Positions 17,214 through 26,810 are shown, counted from the first letter of the stretch. The stretch is DNA of 64,000 nucleotides from an uncultured Chitinophaga sp. (GCF_946479755.1 NZ_CAMLHC010000008.1:62001-126000), one strand, 5' to 3'. Program-made: numbers and translations. Notes: generated from the sequence alone by a model not told the origin.

Positions 17214-17238
17214 GCCCGTTATGCGGGCCGTTTTTTTT
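17214..17238 (+). terminator. Intrinsic terminator between divergent genes
   Basis: GCCCG-TTATG-CGGGC (17214-17228) followed two bases later by eight T (17231-17238) on the + strand. The upstream gene reads away on the minus strand, so no annotated + transcript ends here. It implies a short unannotated transcript from within 17127-17213 or a decoy. Confidence 0.6.
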
Positions 17239-17266
17239 ACCTTTAGCTTAAACTCTGATCCTGAAA

Positions 17267-17902
17267 ATGACAAATTTTATTTCCATATTTCCCCTTGGTA
17301 TTGTGGTGTATCCGGGAGAACAGCTGAATCTCCACGTATTTGAACCCCGGTATAAACAACTCGCCCGGGAATGCGTGGCCGAAAATAAGCCTTTTGGAAT
17401 TCCGGCGGTAATTGACAAAAAAATAATGGAATATGGAACGCTGGTGACCATAGAAAAAGTGGAAAAATTATACGACAACGGCGAAATGGACCTCATTACC
17501 CGCGGGACCAGCGTTTTCAGGACCCTCGAACATATCGGCGACATTCCTGATAAATTATATGCCGGCGCTATCGTCAATTATCCGGAGAACCATGTGGGAA
17601 GCAATGCCCGCCTGCTGGACGAGGTATTGCACGGTATCCGGGAGCTGCATGCGATCCTGCAGGTGCATAAAAAATTCCCCAAAGAAGATGCCCGCCTTAC
17701 CGCCTACGATCTTGCCCACCATGCAGGTCTGTCACTCACCGAAGAATATGAGCTGCTGCATCTTTTTTATGAATTACAGCGACTGGAATACCTCAAACGC
17801 CATCTTCATAAGGTAATTCCCATGATGGCAGAAATGGAACGGCTGAAAGAACGGGTAAAACTAAACGGCCATTTCAGAAACCTGTCCGCCGGGGACCTGT
17901 AA
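17267..17902 (+). CDS. LON-substrate-binding-domain protein
   Basis: A 211-residue stand-alone protein of the Lon N-terminal (LAN) domain family, starting MTNFISIFPLGIVVYPGEQL and containing HVFEPRYKQLARECV. It lacks the AAA and peptidase parts of Lon. The C-terminal half is helical with MMAEMERLKERVKLNGHF, the usual end of these Bacteroidota proteins. The role is probably substrate or partner binding; exact function unknown. It is monocistronic between a divergent glycosyltransferase and an outer-membrane protein. Confidence 0.87.
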   Translation: MTNFISIFPLGIVVYPGEQLNLHVFEPRYKQLARECVAENKPFGIPAVIDKKIMEYGTLVTIEKVEKLYDNGEMDLITRGTSVFRTLEHIGDIPDKLYAGAIVNYPENHVGSNARLLDEVLHGIRELHAILQVHKKFPKEDARLTAYDLAHHAGLSLTEEYELLHLFYELQRLEYLKRHLHKVIPMMAEMERLKERVKLNGHFRNLSAGDL

Positions 17903-17937
17903 ACTTTTGGGATGCTGAAAACCCGCAGTAAAATATT

Positions 17938-17959
17938 GTCAAAAAAATATATTTTTGAC
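17938..17959. repeat. AT-rich palindrome GTCAAAAA-N6-TTTTTGAC
   Basis: Perfect 8-base arms around AATATA, 36 bases after the LON-domain stop codon. It could work as a weak terminator or as a protein site upstream of the outer-membrane gene at 18124. Confidence 0.4.
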
Positions 17960-18123
17960 TGGAGATGATGTACTGTAAAGGCTTTCGGCGTTTGGAGCGT
18001 TCAACTTTAACGCGCTTTTAACAGGGCTGATTTTGGATTTTTTTGCTTCCCGCCTTAAAAAGTAGATATTTGCAGACCCATAATTTTCTCTGGACAAGGG
18101 TTTAAATTCAATTCTGATACGAA

Positions 18124-19416
18124 ATGCATTGGACAAAAGTCAGTATTCTTTGCTTCCTGGTTGGGTTTTTCCTGGTGGCAAATAATGCTACAGCACAGGA
18201 TAATTCACCCTACTCCCGTTACGGTTTAGGCGATCTGAACAACAACCAGAATACGGTCAACCGTGGTATGGGGGGCGTTTCTCAGGCGTATGGTGATCCT
18301 ACATCTGTTAACTTTATCAATCCGGCCAGCTATTCCAACCTGCTGCTCACAACTTTCGACATAGGTGTGGAAGCCGGCGCGCGGTCTATCTCCGATAAAA
18401 ATGCCAGCTTCAGCTCCGGCTTTGGTACGCTTTCCTATCTGCAGGTAGGTATCCCCATCCGTAAAAAATGGGGCCTCAACCTGGGTCTGCGCCCGGTAAC
18501 TCGGGTGTCTTACAACATCCAGGAATCCAAAGACCAGATTTTTTATGATACCCTGAAACTGCCCGTTGCCCACCGTTACCAGGGCAGTGGCGGTTTGTAC
18601 CAGTTATACGCAGGTACCGGTGTAGGCATCGGTAACTTCAGCATTGGTGTAAACCTGGGTTATCTGTTCGGAAATATCGAAAACAATACCCGCGTGATCT
18701 ACCCGGTAAGCGATATCAACGCTTCACGGCATATGTCCCGCATCAGCTATAGCAGCTTCTTTTATAAAGTAGGTGTTCAGTACAAGGCCAAACTGACCAA
18801 AGAAATGGACCTGACACTGGGTGCTTCCGGAAGCCTGAAACAGGATATGACGGTACGCCAGGAAACCCTGAGCGAAAGCCTGATATATAATGCCTCCACC
18901 GGAGACTTTACCTCTCTGGACTCTGTAAAATCCGAAAAAGGCCCTAAAGGTACCGTTGTGTATCCGCAGGACTTCGGCGCTGGTTTTATCCTGCGCAAAC
19001 TGGATAAATGGCAGATCGGTATGGACTTCAACACCACGCAGTGGAGCAATTTCAGAAAGTATGAGCAGGCCGATTCTCTCCAGAACTCCTGGAAAGTGGC
19101 GATCGGTGGCCAGTTCGTTCCCAATGCCACTGCACTCAGCGGCTACTGGAACCGGGTGGCTTACCGCCTGGGCGCTTACTACGGTCTCGACTATCTGAAA
19201 CTGGCCGGTCAGGACATGAATATCATGGGCTTTACTGTGGGTGCCGGATTACCGGTTCGCCGTATGCCCTACTCCAACCAGTACAGCATGGTGAACATCG
19301 CTTTCGATGTGGCCCACCGTGGCAGCAATAACACTGCCCTGAAAGAAAATACCTACCGCGTGTCCCTGGGCTTTACCCTGAGCGACAGATGGTTCATCAA
19401 GAAGAAATACGATTAA
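18124..19416 (+). CDS. Outer-membrane beta-barrel protein
   Basis: A 430-residue protein with an N-terminal signal peptide (cleavage near ATAQ) followed by DNSPYSRYGLGDLNNNQNTV, a start typical of Bacteroidota OmpP1/FadL-like barrels. Alternating hydrophobic strands, many aromatic residues and a strand-like end (YRVSLGFTLSDRWFIKKKYD) support a barrel. The substrate is unknown. It lies 10 bases before lptC, and this gene pair suggests an envelope-biogenesis context. Confidence 0.8.
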   Translation: MHWTKVSILCFLVGFFLVANNATAQDNSPYSRYGLGDLNNNQNTVNRGMGGVSQAYGDPTSVNFINPASYSNLLLTTFDIGVEAGARSISDKNASFSSGFGTLSYLQVGIPIRKKWGLNLGLRPVTRVSYNIQESKDQIFYDTLKLPVAHRYQGSGGLYQLYAGTGVGIGNFSIGVNLGYLFGNIENNTRVIYPVSDINASRHMSRISYSSFFYKVGVQYKAKLTKEMDLTLGASGSLKQDMTVRQETLSESLIYNASTGDFTSLDSVKSEKGPKGTVVYPQDFGAGFILRKLDKWQIGMDFNTTQWSNFRKYEQADSLQNSWKVAIGGQFVPNATALSGYWNRVAYRLGAYYGLDYLKLAGQDMNIMGFTVGAGLPVRRMPYSNQYSMVNIAFDVAHRGSNNTALKENTYRVSLGFTLSDRWFIKKKYD

Positions 19417-19426
19417 GCCTGACCGT

Positions 19427-19975
19427 ATGATCGGGAAGAAACTCATATATCTGTGTATTGCGCTGACAGCGGTTGCCTGCGAAAATGATATCCAGGCGGT
19501 CATGGATTTTGATTCCAAGAAAGCTACAGTGGAAAACGGTACCAATATCGAGGCTATCTTCAGTCAACACGGCAAGGTAAACGCTAAGCTGACGGCACCC
19601 GCCATGGAAAGAAGCCTGGACAAGCCGTCTTATGTGAAGTTCAAACAGGGGCTTAAAGTGCTCATGTTCAATGACACGCTGGGCGTGGAAAGCACCCTCA
19701 CCGCAGATACCGGCCGTTATATGGAAGATGAAGGCGCCATATTCCTCTCTAAAAATGTGGTGGTAGTGAATAAAAAGGGCGACCGGCTGAAAACAGACGA
19801 GCTGAACTGGGACCCGAAGAAAAAAGTATTCTATTCCACCAAGGAAGTATTTATAAAAACCCCCACCGACTCGCTTCATGGCTGGGGATTGATCGCCAAC
19901 GAAGACTTTACCGACAGAAAGATTATTAATGTAAGCGGCCCTATCACTGTACAGGACAGCCTGTCCATGCAATAG
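19427..19975 (+). CDS. lptC: LPS export protein LptC, lipoprotein form
   Basis: A 182-residue protein with a lipobox (AVAC) instead of the single helix used in Proteobacteria. The body has the OstA-like/LptC beta-jellyroll pattern: MDFDSKKATVENGTNIEAIF, then LTADTGRYMEDEGAIFLSKN, VVVVNKKGDRLKTDELNWDP and VFIKTPTD. It links the inner-membrane LptBFG exporter to LptA in moving lipopolysaccharide across the periplasm. It ends 22 bases before a strong terminator. Confidence 0.88.
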   Translation: MIGKKLIYLCIALTAVACENDIQAVMDFDSKKATVENGTNIEAIFSQHGKVNAKLTAPAMERSLDKPSYVKFKQGLKVLMFNDTLGVESTLTADTGRYMEDEGAIFLSKNVVVVNKKGDRLKTDELNWDPKKKVFYSTKEVFIKTPTDSLHGWGLIANEDFTDRKIINVSGPITVQDSLSMQ

Positions 19976-19997
19976 CCCGCTTCCGGAACGTATATAA

Positions 19998-20033
19998 CGA
20001 AAGAACCCCACCTCTGCAGGTGGGGTTCTTTCG
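19998..20033 (+). terminator. Terminator after lptC
   Basis: Perfect 15-base arms (19998-20012 and 20019-20033) around TCTGCA, with AAAGAACCCCACC/GGTGGGGTTCTTT as the core. Near-symmetrical, so it can work in both directions. Confidence 0.85.
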
Positions 20034-20202
20034 CTTTAACCTATTTTTTAACCTAAAATTTGTAATATTAAAAACAATAACTATGCCAGAGTGGGCTTTT
20101 GCACGTGCAATTCAACACGTTGTCCGACCGTTCCTCACAAACTGGCGTACGCTTTTGCTTTTTTGGCCGCAGTCCGTTATTTTTAGTAAAACGAGTGCAA
20201 AA

Positions 20203-20541
20203 ATGGAATTGATCAACTGGCAGGATTTTGAGAAAATAGAAATGAGAACAGGGACCATTATCGAGGCGAATGATTTTCCCAAGGCACGTAACCCGGCCTA
20301 TCAGCTGTTAATAGATTTCGGCCCGGAAATCGGCATGAAAAGGTCTTCTGCACAGATAACCCGGCTATATCAAAAAGAAGAACTGATTGGTAAGCAGATT
20401 ATTGCCGTCGTCAATTTTCCTCCAAAACAAATCGCCAATTTTATCTCCGAATGCCTGGTGTTAGGTGTTGTGGGCGATGATAAAGAAGTTACCCTCCTGC
20501 AACCTGGCAAACCCGTTCAAAACGGTCAGCGGATCGCCTGA
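20203..20541 (+). CDS. csaA: CsaA-like tRNA-binding-domain protein
   Basis: A 112-residue OB-fold protein: MELINWQDFEKIEMRTGTII, then EANDFPKARNPAYQL, FGPEIGMKRSSAQIT and VVNFPPKQIANFISECLVLG. This is the CsaA/Trbp111 dimeric tRNA-binding family, sometimes described as a chaperone. The start is ATG 20203; the open frame extends further upstream but without family similarity. It is monocistronic, followed by a long gene-poor region. Confidence 0.9.
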   Translation: MELINWQDFEKIEMRTGTIIEANDFPKARNPAYQLLIDFGPEIGMKRSSAQITRLYQKEELIGKQIIAVVNFPPKQIANFISECLVLGVVGDDKEVTLLQPGKPVQNGQRIA

Positions 20542-20796
20542 GGTACCGTTAGCTAAACGTGCGGATACAGTCCGTCAACGTACCCTTTTAAAAGGTAAAC
20601 GCGTAAAGTTATCAGGAGTTCGTCTTTCAAATCAATAAAAAATTCAATTCATTTTACGTTAAATCTTCATTATGTATTGATTTGTATATCGTTATACATA
20701 TTTATAAATAATAATTCTATATATTTATAATATTGCAAATTATTTAATATAAAAGCATATTTACCATTATCCACTTTTCACGAACAATATTACAGC

Positions 20797-20909
20797 GTTC
20801 ACGGAAATGGAAGCCTGAGACTAAATTCATCAGTATATCTTTGTTTTAGGTTTTTCATAGGATATGGTTAAAATTATTACAAGGGCGGTATTCTTACCAC
20901 CCTTTTTTT
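20797..20909 (+). ncRNA. Repeated small-RNA-like element, copy 1
   Basis: GTTCAC at 20797 and a -7-like box TATCTTTG at 20836-20843 precede a conserved segment starting AGGTTTTTCATAGGATATGG (20848), then GTTAAAATT. A hairpin GGGCGGTA-TTCT-TACCACCC (20883-20902, one C/A mismatch) is followed by seven T. The predicted RNA is about 60 bases from 20848 to 20909. Copies 2-4 share the same order. Confidence 0.6.
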
Positions 20910-21240
20910 ATTTCCCTACCCCATATTATGGATGATTTATAATAAAATACACGTTTTATCATTTTTGTTAATGTTTTTCTTTTTAATGTAATTACTCCCT
21001 TCGGGAGATGATTTACCGGCGTGTTTAAAGTCGATTAACGGAAATTCCCTGTCATCGTTCAGGCGTAGCAATATTTCTTGATAGGGCAGGCATGGCCAAA
21101 GCTTCAGGAGCAAACCACTCATCACTTTACGTTCACCTCCCCTTTTCATGCGTTTACCTGCAAGATAACCGCACCCGGTCTGGCTGGTTATATCGTCAAA
21201 TGGAGGGTCTTTTGGGTATAACTAAATGATAATCAAACTT

Positions 21241-21261
21241 ATGTATCAAAATTAGATACAT
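21241..21261. repeat. Inverted repeat ATGTATC-N7-GATACAT
   Basis: Perfect 7-base arms, flanked by a second outer pair TAATCA (21230-21235) and TGATTA (21264-21269). It has the form of a regulator site and lies about 120 bases before copy 2 of the small-RNA-like element. Confidence 0.5.
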
Positions 21262-21338
21262 TATGATTAAATAGTAAGCGTTTAACTGCGATATGCGTTC
21301 ACCGTCTCTTTTGCCACGTTCCCCGAAAAAAATATATC

Positions 21339-21454
21339 GTTCACAAAAATGGCGCAACATCTAATCCGAAAAACGCCCACCTTTGGGTTAGGTTTTTCAA
21401 TAAAGATATGGTTAAAATTTTTCGGGGCTGTAGTCTTGCAGCCCTGTTTCTTTC
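21339..21454 (+). ncRNA. Repeated small-RNA-like element, copy 2
   Basis: GTTCAC at 21339, a -7-like box CACCTTTG at 21378-21385 and the conserved segment from 21390 (AGGTTTTTCAATAAAGATAT, then GGTTAAAATT). The hairpin is GGGCTGTA-GTCT-TGCAGCCC (21425-21444) with one G-T pair, then a T/C-rich tail. GTTCAC-to-box and box-to-AGG distances equal those of copy 1. Confidence 0.6.
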
Positions 21455-21628
21455 TCCTAAAAACCTGAAATCTTCTCTAATACCGATTCCCTTTTACCTG
21501 ACAATCAATTCATTCCGTTTTAACCCTTAAAGATTTTTTGGTCCTATTTACTTTGGTCCTGTTTATCCTTATCACCTGTGATGTCGCAATCTTACCTTTT
21601 TGTGCATTGATTTACCCTCCTTTATGGC

Positions 21629-21680
21629 AAAAAAATGAGGTCCCGGAAAGGATATCGTGCAGATATTTTTCCGGGACCTC
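21629..21680 (-). terminator. Terminator of the DPP-IV gene
   Basis: On the minus strand, 13-base perfect arms (21680-21668 and 21649-21637) with the core GAGGTCCCGGAAA are followed by a T run (21635-21629). It sits 22 bases after the stop codon. Confidence 0.85.
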
Positions 21681-21702
21681 GTCTATAATGACCGCAGGTC
21701 GG

Positions 21703-23853
21703 TTATTTGGCAGAGAACTGGGCCGGGAAAGGCTTGTCCAGCAGGTGGTTATAAATGAACCGGGCCGTTTCAGCGGAAGCATGCTTCGCATTAACGCCTC
21801 TCCATCCGTGGCGCTCGCCGGGATACAGCATAAACTCAAAATGTTTGTTCAGACTTTGCAGTTTGTCTACCAGCTGAATCACATTCTGCATATGCACGTT
21901 ATCGTCCATTGTACCGTGTGCCATACGGAGCATGCCTTTGTAACGGTCGGCGTAAGTCATCACGGAAGTGATCTTATAGCCTTCCGGGTTTTCCGCCGGC
22001 GTATCCATGTAGCGCTCTGTATAGTGGCTGTCGTACAGCTGCCAGTCGGTAACGGCATAGTTGGCCATACCGTGGGTGAATACATCGGAGCCATAAGTCA
22101 GGGCCATATCGGTCATATAGCCGCCAAAGCTGCCGCCGGTCATGCATATTTTAGTCGGATCTGCCCAGGGCTGTGTGCGCAGCCACATAGCAGCGTCCAT
22201 ATAATCTTCAATTTCATATTTGCCCAGCTGACGGTGGATGTAGTTCATCCCCATTTTACCCAGCTGGCCGCTGCTGCGGTTGTCGATGGCTACCTGTATA
22301 ACGCCTTCCTGTGACCACCATTGGGAAGCAGGACTGAATTTCCAGGTATCGTAAACGGTGCCTGCATTTGGCCCGCCGTAAATGCTGATCAGGACCGGAT
22401 ACTTTTTGCCTGGCTGCAGGTGTACCGGCAGGGTGATGGTCATAGGCAGTACCAGCCCGTCGCGCGTTTTATAGGTCGTCAGCTCCGTTTTGGTCAGATT
22501 GTACTGATCAAACTTGCTGCCCCTGGCGTTGCCCAGTTCCCGGATCACTTTGCCGTTATTGTCCAGCAGCGCCATACGCTCAGGCGTTTGCAGGTTGGAA
22601 TAGGTAGTAATGAAGTATTTGCCACCGGGCGCCATGCTAACCACATGGTTGTAATTACCGAAGGTCAGGCGGGTAATAGCGCCTGTTTTCATGCTGACCT
22701 TATACAGATCAAAGCGGGTGGAGGCTTCCTTACGGGCGGTGAAGTAGATCAGCTGGTTTTTTTCATCGGTGCACACCACATCTTTTACGGTCCAGTTGCC
22801 GCTGGTCAGCTGTTTTTTCAGGGAGCCGTCCATGTTATGAAGATAGAGGTGCGACCAACCGGTTTTATCGCTCTGCAGCAGGAATCCCTGGTTGTTTTGC
22901 AGGAAAGGAACGGCATCAAACCAGTCGATCCATGTTTTCTGGGTTTCGCTGTAGATTTCTTTTTTGGCGCCGGTTTTCGGATCGATGCTGTATATCTTCA
23001 GGTTGTCCTGGCCGCGGGGCATCCACTGCATCCAGAGTTGTTTGCTGTCGGCCGTCCAGAAGGGCATACCGAAGTACTGGTCGTCGTTTTCGTTGAAGTC
23101 GGCCCACACGGTGTTACCACCTTCTACCGGTACCACGCCTACTTTTACCGCAGGGTTTGGGTCACCGGCTTTCGGATAGCGTGTGTTTTCGAGGTAGCCG
23201 TGTTGTCCTCTTTCGCTGTAGATAGGGAATACGGGCACTTTGGTGTCGTCAAAGTGCATATAGGCGATCTGTTTACTGTCGGGGCTCCACCAGAAAGCGC
23301 GGTAGCGCGTAGGGCGGCCGAGGATCTCTTCGTAGTACACCCAGGAAGACCAACCGTTGTAGATCACGTCTGTTCCGTCGCTGGTATAGCGGGTCTCCTT
23401 TTTAGAGGCTATTTCCACGCTGTACAGGTCATTGTTGCGGGTAAAGGCCACATGTTTCCCATCCGGCGAAAGGGTGGGGTTCTTTTCCACCAGGGTGTCG
23501 TTCGTCAAACGGATATTGCTGCCGTCAGCGGCTTTATAGAAGACGTCCCGGTCGCGTACTTCCACGCTGGGGCCATCTACCGGTGCGGTATATACGGTGG
23601 CGGCGCCGGTACGGACATCCACTTTCATGGCCTGCAAACGGCCGGAAGCAGGAAGAGCGCGCATTTCCAGGTAATGGTCTGCATCTGCCCAGCCTTTCAG
23701 GACCGGCAAAGGTTGGGTAATATCGGTGGTTTGACCTCTGAACGCCTGTTCAAAGGTGACATCCTGCTGCTGTGCCTGCAAACGCGGCGTGACAGCCAGC
23801 AACAGGGCGGCGCTGCCCAGGCAGGCGGGTATAAACCATGATAAGCTTCTCAT
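21703..23853 (-). CDS. S9 family peptidase, dipeptidyl peptidase IV type
   Basis: A 716-residue exported serine peptidase. A signal peptide (cleavage near RLQAQ) is followed by a beta-propeller domain (about residues 80-450) and a C-terminal alpha/beta-hydrolase domain. The catalytic Ser is in GGSFGGY, the Asp in HGTMDDNVHMQN and the His in PGERHGW. A SWVYYEEILGRPTRYRAFWW segment carries the Glu pair region that holds the substrate N-terminus in DPP-IV. It removes X-Pro dipeptides in the periplasm. The start at 23853 gives a proper signal peptide; the longer frame begins with a basic non-signal stretch. Confidence 0.93.
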   Translation of the reverse strand: MRSLSWFIPACLGSAALLLAVTPRLQAQQQDVTFEQAFRGQTTDITQPLPVLKGWADADHYLEMRALPASGRLQAMKVDVRTGAATVYTAPVDGPSVEVRDRDVFYKAADGSNIRLTNDTLVEKNPTLSPDGKHVAFTRNNDLYSVEIASKKETRYTSDGTDVIYNGWSSWVYYEEILGRPTRYRAFWWSPDSKQIAYMHFDDTKVPVFPIYSERGQHGYLENTRYPKAGDPNPAVKVGVVPVEGGNTVWADFNENDDQYFGMPFWTADSKQLWMQWMPRGQDNLKIYSIDPKTGAKKEIYSETQKTWIDWFDAVPFLQNNQGFLLQSDKTGWSHLYLHNMDGSLKKQLTSGNWTVKDVVCTDEKNQLIYFTARKEASTRFDLYKVSMKTGAITRLTFGNYNHVVSMAPGGKYFITTYSNLQTPERMALLDNNGKVIRELGNARGSKFDQYNLTKTELTTYKTRDGLVLPMTITLPVHLQPGKKYPVLISIYGGPNAGTVYDTWKFSPASQWWSQEGVIQVAIDNRSSGQLGKMGMNYIHRQLGKYEIEDYMDAAMWLRTQPWADPTKICMTGGSFGGYMTDMALTYGSDVFTHGMANYAVTDWQLYDSHYTERYMDTPAENPEGYKITSVMTYADRYKGMLRMAHGTMDDNVHMQNVIQLVDKLQSLNKHFEFMLYPGERHGWRGVNAKHASAETARFIYNHLLDKPFPAQFSAK

Positions 23854-24032
23854 AATAGACAGTTGATTTTTGTTGATGTTGGCGGGCGAAAATAAGCATA
23901 ACTCAAAAATACCCCTCAACAAAATCCATAAACGGCGGCGCTGCCGGCGCCATTTATCCGCCAGGAAACGCCGTTTACGCAATAGTTAACAGCAATCCCT
24001 AAATCCCCACTGTTTATAGCAGTAGAACAGTC

Positions 24033-24099
24033 TACCTTTAAACCGGTTTTCATAGGATATGGTCAAAAAATAAGAGGGCTGTAGTCTTACAGCCCTTTT
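24033..24099 (+). ncRNA. Repeated small-RNA-like element, copy 3
   Basis: A -7-like box TACCTTTA (24033-24040) and a conserved segment from 24044 (CGGTTTTCATAGGATATGG, then TCAAAAA) precede a perfect hairpin GGGCTGTA-GTCT-TACAGCCC (24076-24095) and TTTTC. The upstream GTTCAC module is not recognisable. The copy lies between the divergent DPP-IV and lysS genes. Confidence 0.55.
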
Positions 24100-24124
24100 C
24101 CGTAAGATTTTCCCCATAATCAGT

Positions 24125-24132
24125 TATTTTTG
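24125..24132 (+). promoter_or_regulatory. -7 box TATTTTTG of lysS
   Basis: Exact TAnnTTTG match 30 bases before the ATG at 24162. The start of transcription would fall near 24138, which rules against the in-frame TTG at 24141 as start. Confidence 0.5.
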
Positions 24133-24161
24133 CACTCCATTTGGCATTTACAAATAATCAC

Positions 24162-25670
24162 ATGACACAATTATCTGAGCAAGAGATTATACGCCGGGAA
24201 AAATTACAGGAGCTGCAAAAACTGGGGATCGACCCCTACCCTGCGGCAGAATACCCGGTCAATGATACTTCCGTTAACATAAAAAACAACTATTCGGAAG
24301 CCACCAAGGAGCAATTCCAGGACGTATGCCTGGCAGGTCGTATCATGAGCGTTCGTGATATGGGCAAGGCAGCTTTTGTGGAACTCCAGGATAAGGCTGG
24401 CCGTATCCAGCTGTACGTACGCCGCGACGACATCTGTCCGGGTGAAGACAAGACCGCGTACGACGTTGTTTTCAAGAAACTGATGGATATCGGTGATATC
24501 ATCGGTGTAAAAGGGTATGCTTTTATCACTAAAACCGGCGCTACCTCCATCCACGCAAGGGAAGTAAGCATACTGTCCAAATCCCTGCGCCCGCTGCCGA
24601 TCGTGAAATCCGTAGAAGGTCAGGTGTTTGACGAGGTGACCGATCCGGAATTCAAATACCGTCAGCGTTATGTGGACCTGGTGATCAACCCGGAAGTGAA
24701 AGACGTGTTCGTAAAAAGGACCAAAATCCTCCAGACCATCCGCGATTTCTATAATAACCTGGGCTACCTGGAAGTGGAAACACCCATCCTGCAGCCTATC
24801 CCCGGCGGCGCTACCGCCCGCCCGTTCGTGACACATCACAACGCGCTGGATATGCCTCTGTACCTGCGTATCGCGAACGAATTATACCTGAAACGCCTGA
24901 TCGTAGGCGGTTTTGAAGGGGTATACGAATTTGCGAAAGACTTCCGTAACGAAGGGATGGACCGTACCCATAACCCGGAATTTACCGTGATGGAGATGTA
25001 CGCCGCCTACAAGGACTACGAATGGATGATGCGTACCACCGAAACCCTGCTCGAAAAAGTGGCCATAGCGCTGCACGGCACTACGGAAGTACAGGTGGGC
25101 GAGAAAACCATCGACTTCAAAGCGCCTTTCCGCCGCGTGCCCATGTACGACTCCATTAAAGAACATACCGGCTTCGATATTGCCGGCATGGACGAAGCAC
25201 AGCTCCGCGATGTGTGCAAACAGCTGGGCATCCATGTAGACGCTAAATTCGGTAAAGCCAAACTGATTGATGAAATCTTTGGCGAAAAATGCGAAGGCCA
25301 CTACGTGCAGCCAACCTTCATCACCGATTACCCGGTGGAAATGAGCCCGCTGACGAAAAAACACCGTAGCAAAGCCGGACTGGTAGAACGTTTTGAGCTG
25401 ATTGTCAATGGTAAAGAGATCGCCAACGCTTACAGTGAGCTGAACGATCCTATCGACCAGCGCGAACGCTTCGAAGAGCAGGTGCAGCTCATGGAACGTG
25501 GCGATGATGAAGCCATGTACATCGACTACGATTTCCTCCGTGCCCTGGAATATGGCATGCCGCCTACTTCCGGTATCGGTATCGGTATCGACCGCCTGAC
25601 CATGCTGATGACCAACCAGCCGTCCATTCAGGACGTACTGTTCTTCCCGCAAATGAAGCAGGAAAAATAG
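24162..25670 (+). CDS. lysS: Lysyl-tRNA synthetase, class II
   Basis: A 502-residue class II synthetase. The N-terminal OB-fold anticodon domain covers about residues 55-150 ([20 protein letters not shown]). Motif 2 is [20 protein letters not shown] and motif 3 is [20 protein letters not shown] near the end. Length and motifs are standard. It charges tRNA-Lys in the cytoplasm. It is preceded by copy 3 of the repeated element and followed by a terminator. Confidence 0.97.
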   Translation: MTQLSEQEIIRREKLQELQKLGIDPYPAAEYPVNDTSVNIKNNYSEATKEQFQDVCLAGRIMSVRDMGKAAFVELQDKAGRIQLYVRRDDICPGEDKTAYDVVFKKLMDIGDIIGVKGYAFITKTGATSIHAREVSILSKSLRPLPIVKSVEGQVFDEVTDPEFKYRQRYVDLVINPEVKDVFVKRTKILQTIRDFYNNLGYLEVETPILQPIPGGATARPFVTHHNALDMPLYLRIANELYLKRLIVGGFEGVYEFAKDFRNEGMDRTHNPEFTVMEMYAAYKDYEWMMRTTETLLEKVAIALHGTTEVQVGEKTIDFKAPFRRVPMYDSIKEHTGFDIAGMDEAQLRDVCKQLGIHVDAKFGKAKLIDEIFGEKCEGHYVQPTFITDYPVEMSPLTKKHRSKAGLVERFELIVNGKEIANAYSELNDPIDQRERFEEQVQLMERGDDEAMYIDYDFLRALEYGMPPTSGIGIGIDRLTMLMTNQPSIQDVLFFPQMKQEK

Positions 25671-25971
25671 TCACGCAAAGGATGATAAGATTTTAGCGGA
25701 TAGTAAGCCCGCGAAGAAATAAAAGACCACATTTTGTTGTTTATATTAGTTTATGTTAATATGATCAACAGAATGTGGTCTTCTTTTTATAAAAAGGGAA
25801 CATAGTATGATCTTCGATCCTTTGCGATCTTAAAATCCGCTATGATCTTATATTTCCTTTGGGTGAAAAATTTCCGGCATTAAATTTTCTATACCCTTTC
25901 AGAAAGCGCAGATATCCCGAGTCACATCGTTAACTTTAAGTAATGCTTTTCTGTATCTTAAAATTAGTCAT
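25671..25971. other. Intergenic region lysS - universal stress protein
   Basis: Holds the lysS terminator (25723-25787) and, on both sides of it, degenerate words such as CGCAAAGGAT and ATCCTTTGCG with AGCGGAT/ATCCGCT, in roughly inverted order. No gene is seen. Promoter signals for the stress protein are weak. Confidence 0.5.
25723..25787 (+). terminator. Terminator after lysS
   Basis: Arms AAGACCACATT (25723-25733) and AATGTGGTCTT (25772-25782), extended inward by TGTTG/CAACA, then CTTTTT. The loop region is long and AT-rich. Confidence 0.75.
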
Positions 25972-26805
25972 ATGAAAACGATACTTGTACCCACTGATTT
26001 TTCTGATACCGCCTATAATGCAGCTACTTATGCGCTGGCGATGGCCCCACAGCTGAATGTTGACCGTATCGTGCTTTACCATGCCTATGAGCTGATTGTT
26101 CCCATTCCGGACGTGCCTACCGCTATTCCCATGGTCAATCCGGATGATCTGCGGATCGCTTCCCAGGAAGGGCTGGATAAAATGCAGAAAGAGCTTACGC
26201 AGCTGGCAGGCGCCGGTGTAAGTATCGTAACGAGGGCGGACAATACCCTGCTGGCAGCCACCATTGACGATGTGGTAAAACAGGAAGAAGCGGCGCTTAT
26301 TATCATGGGCATCACCGGAGGCAGCAAAGTGGAAGAGATACTGGTAGGCTCCAATACCATCGATGTGGTGAAACATACTTCCTGCCCGGTGCTCATCGTT
26401 CCGGGAAAAGCGACCTTTAAAGGCATCACGAAAATCGTTTTCGCCTGCGATCTGCGCCAGGTAGCCGACACTACGCCGATTGCCCCGCTGAAGAAGCTGC
26501 TGGCCGCATTCCATGCGGAATTGCATGTGATCAATATAGACCATGAAAGCAGGCACTTCTCCACCGATACGCCTTTTGAAACGCTGATGCTGGATACGCT
26601 GCTGGAAGATTATAAGCCGGAATACCATTTTGTGGACAACCCGGACGTGGTGCAGGGAATCACGGAATTTGCGGAAAGCATACAAGCCGACCTGATTCTC
26701 ACCATCCCCAAGAAACATGGCCTGTTTGAACGCATCTTCAAACGCAGCAATACTGCTAAACTGGCCTACCAGACACATATTCCGCTGCTGACGATACACG
26801 AATAA
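25972..26805 (+). CDS. Universal stress protein, two UspA domains
   Basis: A 277-residue tandem UspA protein. Domain 1 (about 1-145) starts MKTILVPTDFSDTAYNAATY and carries the nucleotide-binding run IIMGITGGSKVEEILVGSNT with SCPVLIVP. Domain 2 (about 150-277) is more degenerate and ends IPLLTIHE. Such proteins support survival under starvation or oxidative stress and often bind ATP. It is monocistronic, or weakly coupled to the DUF4197 gene, which has its own promoter. Confidence 0.92.
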   Translation: MKTILVPTDFSDTAYNAATYALAMAPQLNVDRIVLYHAYELIVPIPDVPTAIPMVNPDDLRIASQEGLDKMQKELTQLAGAGVSIVTRADNTLLAATIDDVVKQEEAALIIMGITGGSKVEEILVGSNTIDVVKHTSCPVLIVPGKATFKGITKIVFACDLRQVADTTPIAPLKKLLAAFHAELHVINIDHESRHFSTDTPFETLMLDTLLEDYKPEYHFVDNPDVVQGITEFAESIQADLILTIPKKHGLFERIFKRSNTAKLAYQTHIPLLTIHE

Positions 26806-26810
26806 ATTTA

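Larger units (their letters stand above)
20542..21628. other. Gene-poor AT-rich region with two small-RNA-like elements
   Basis: No convincing protein gene. It holds copies 1 and 2 of a repeated hairpin element (20848 and 21390), a short inverted repeat TGTATA-TCGT-TATACA at 20683-20698, and a longer one at 21241-21261. A minus-strand open frame of 70 codons at 20937-21149 has no family features and was not called. Confidence 0.6.

Noticed and set aside
20937..21149. Minus-strand open frame of 70 codons in the gene-poor region
   Set aside because: No family pattern, signal peptide or promoter box; the region is AT-rich and flanked by non-coding elements.
24141..24161. TTG 24141 as lysS start
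   Set aside because: It lies about where transcription would start from the TATTTTTG box, and ATG 24162 gives the usual N-terminus.
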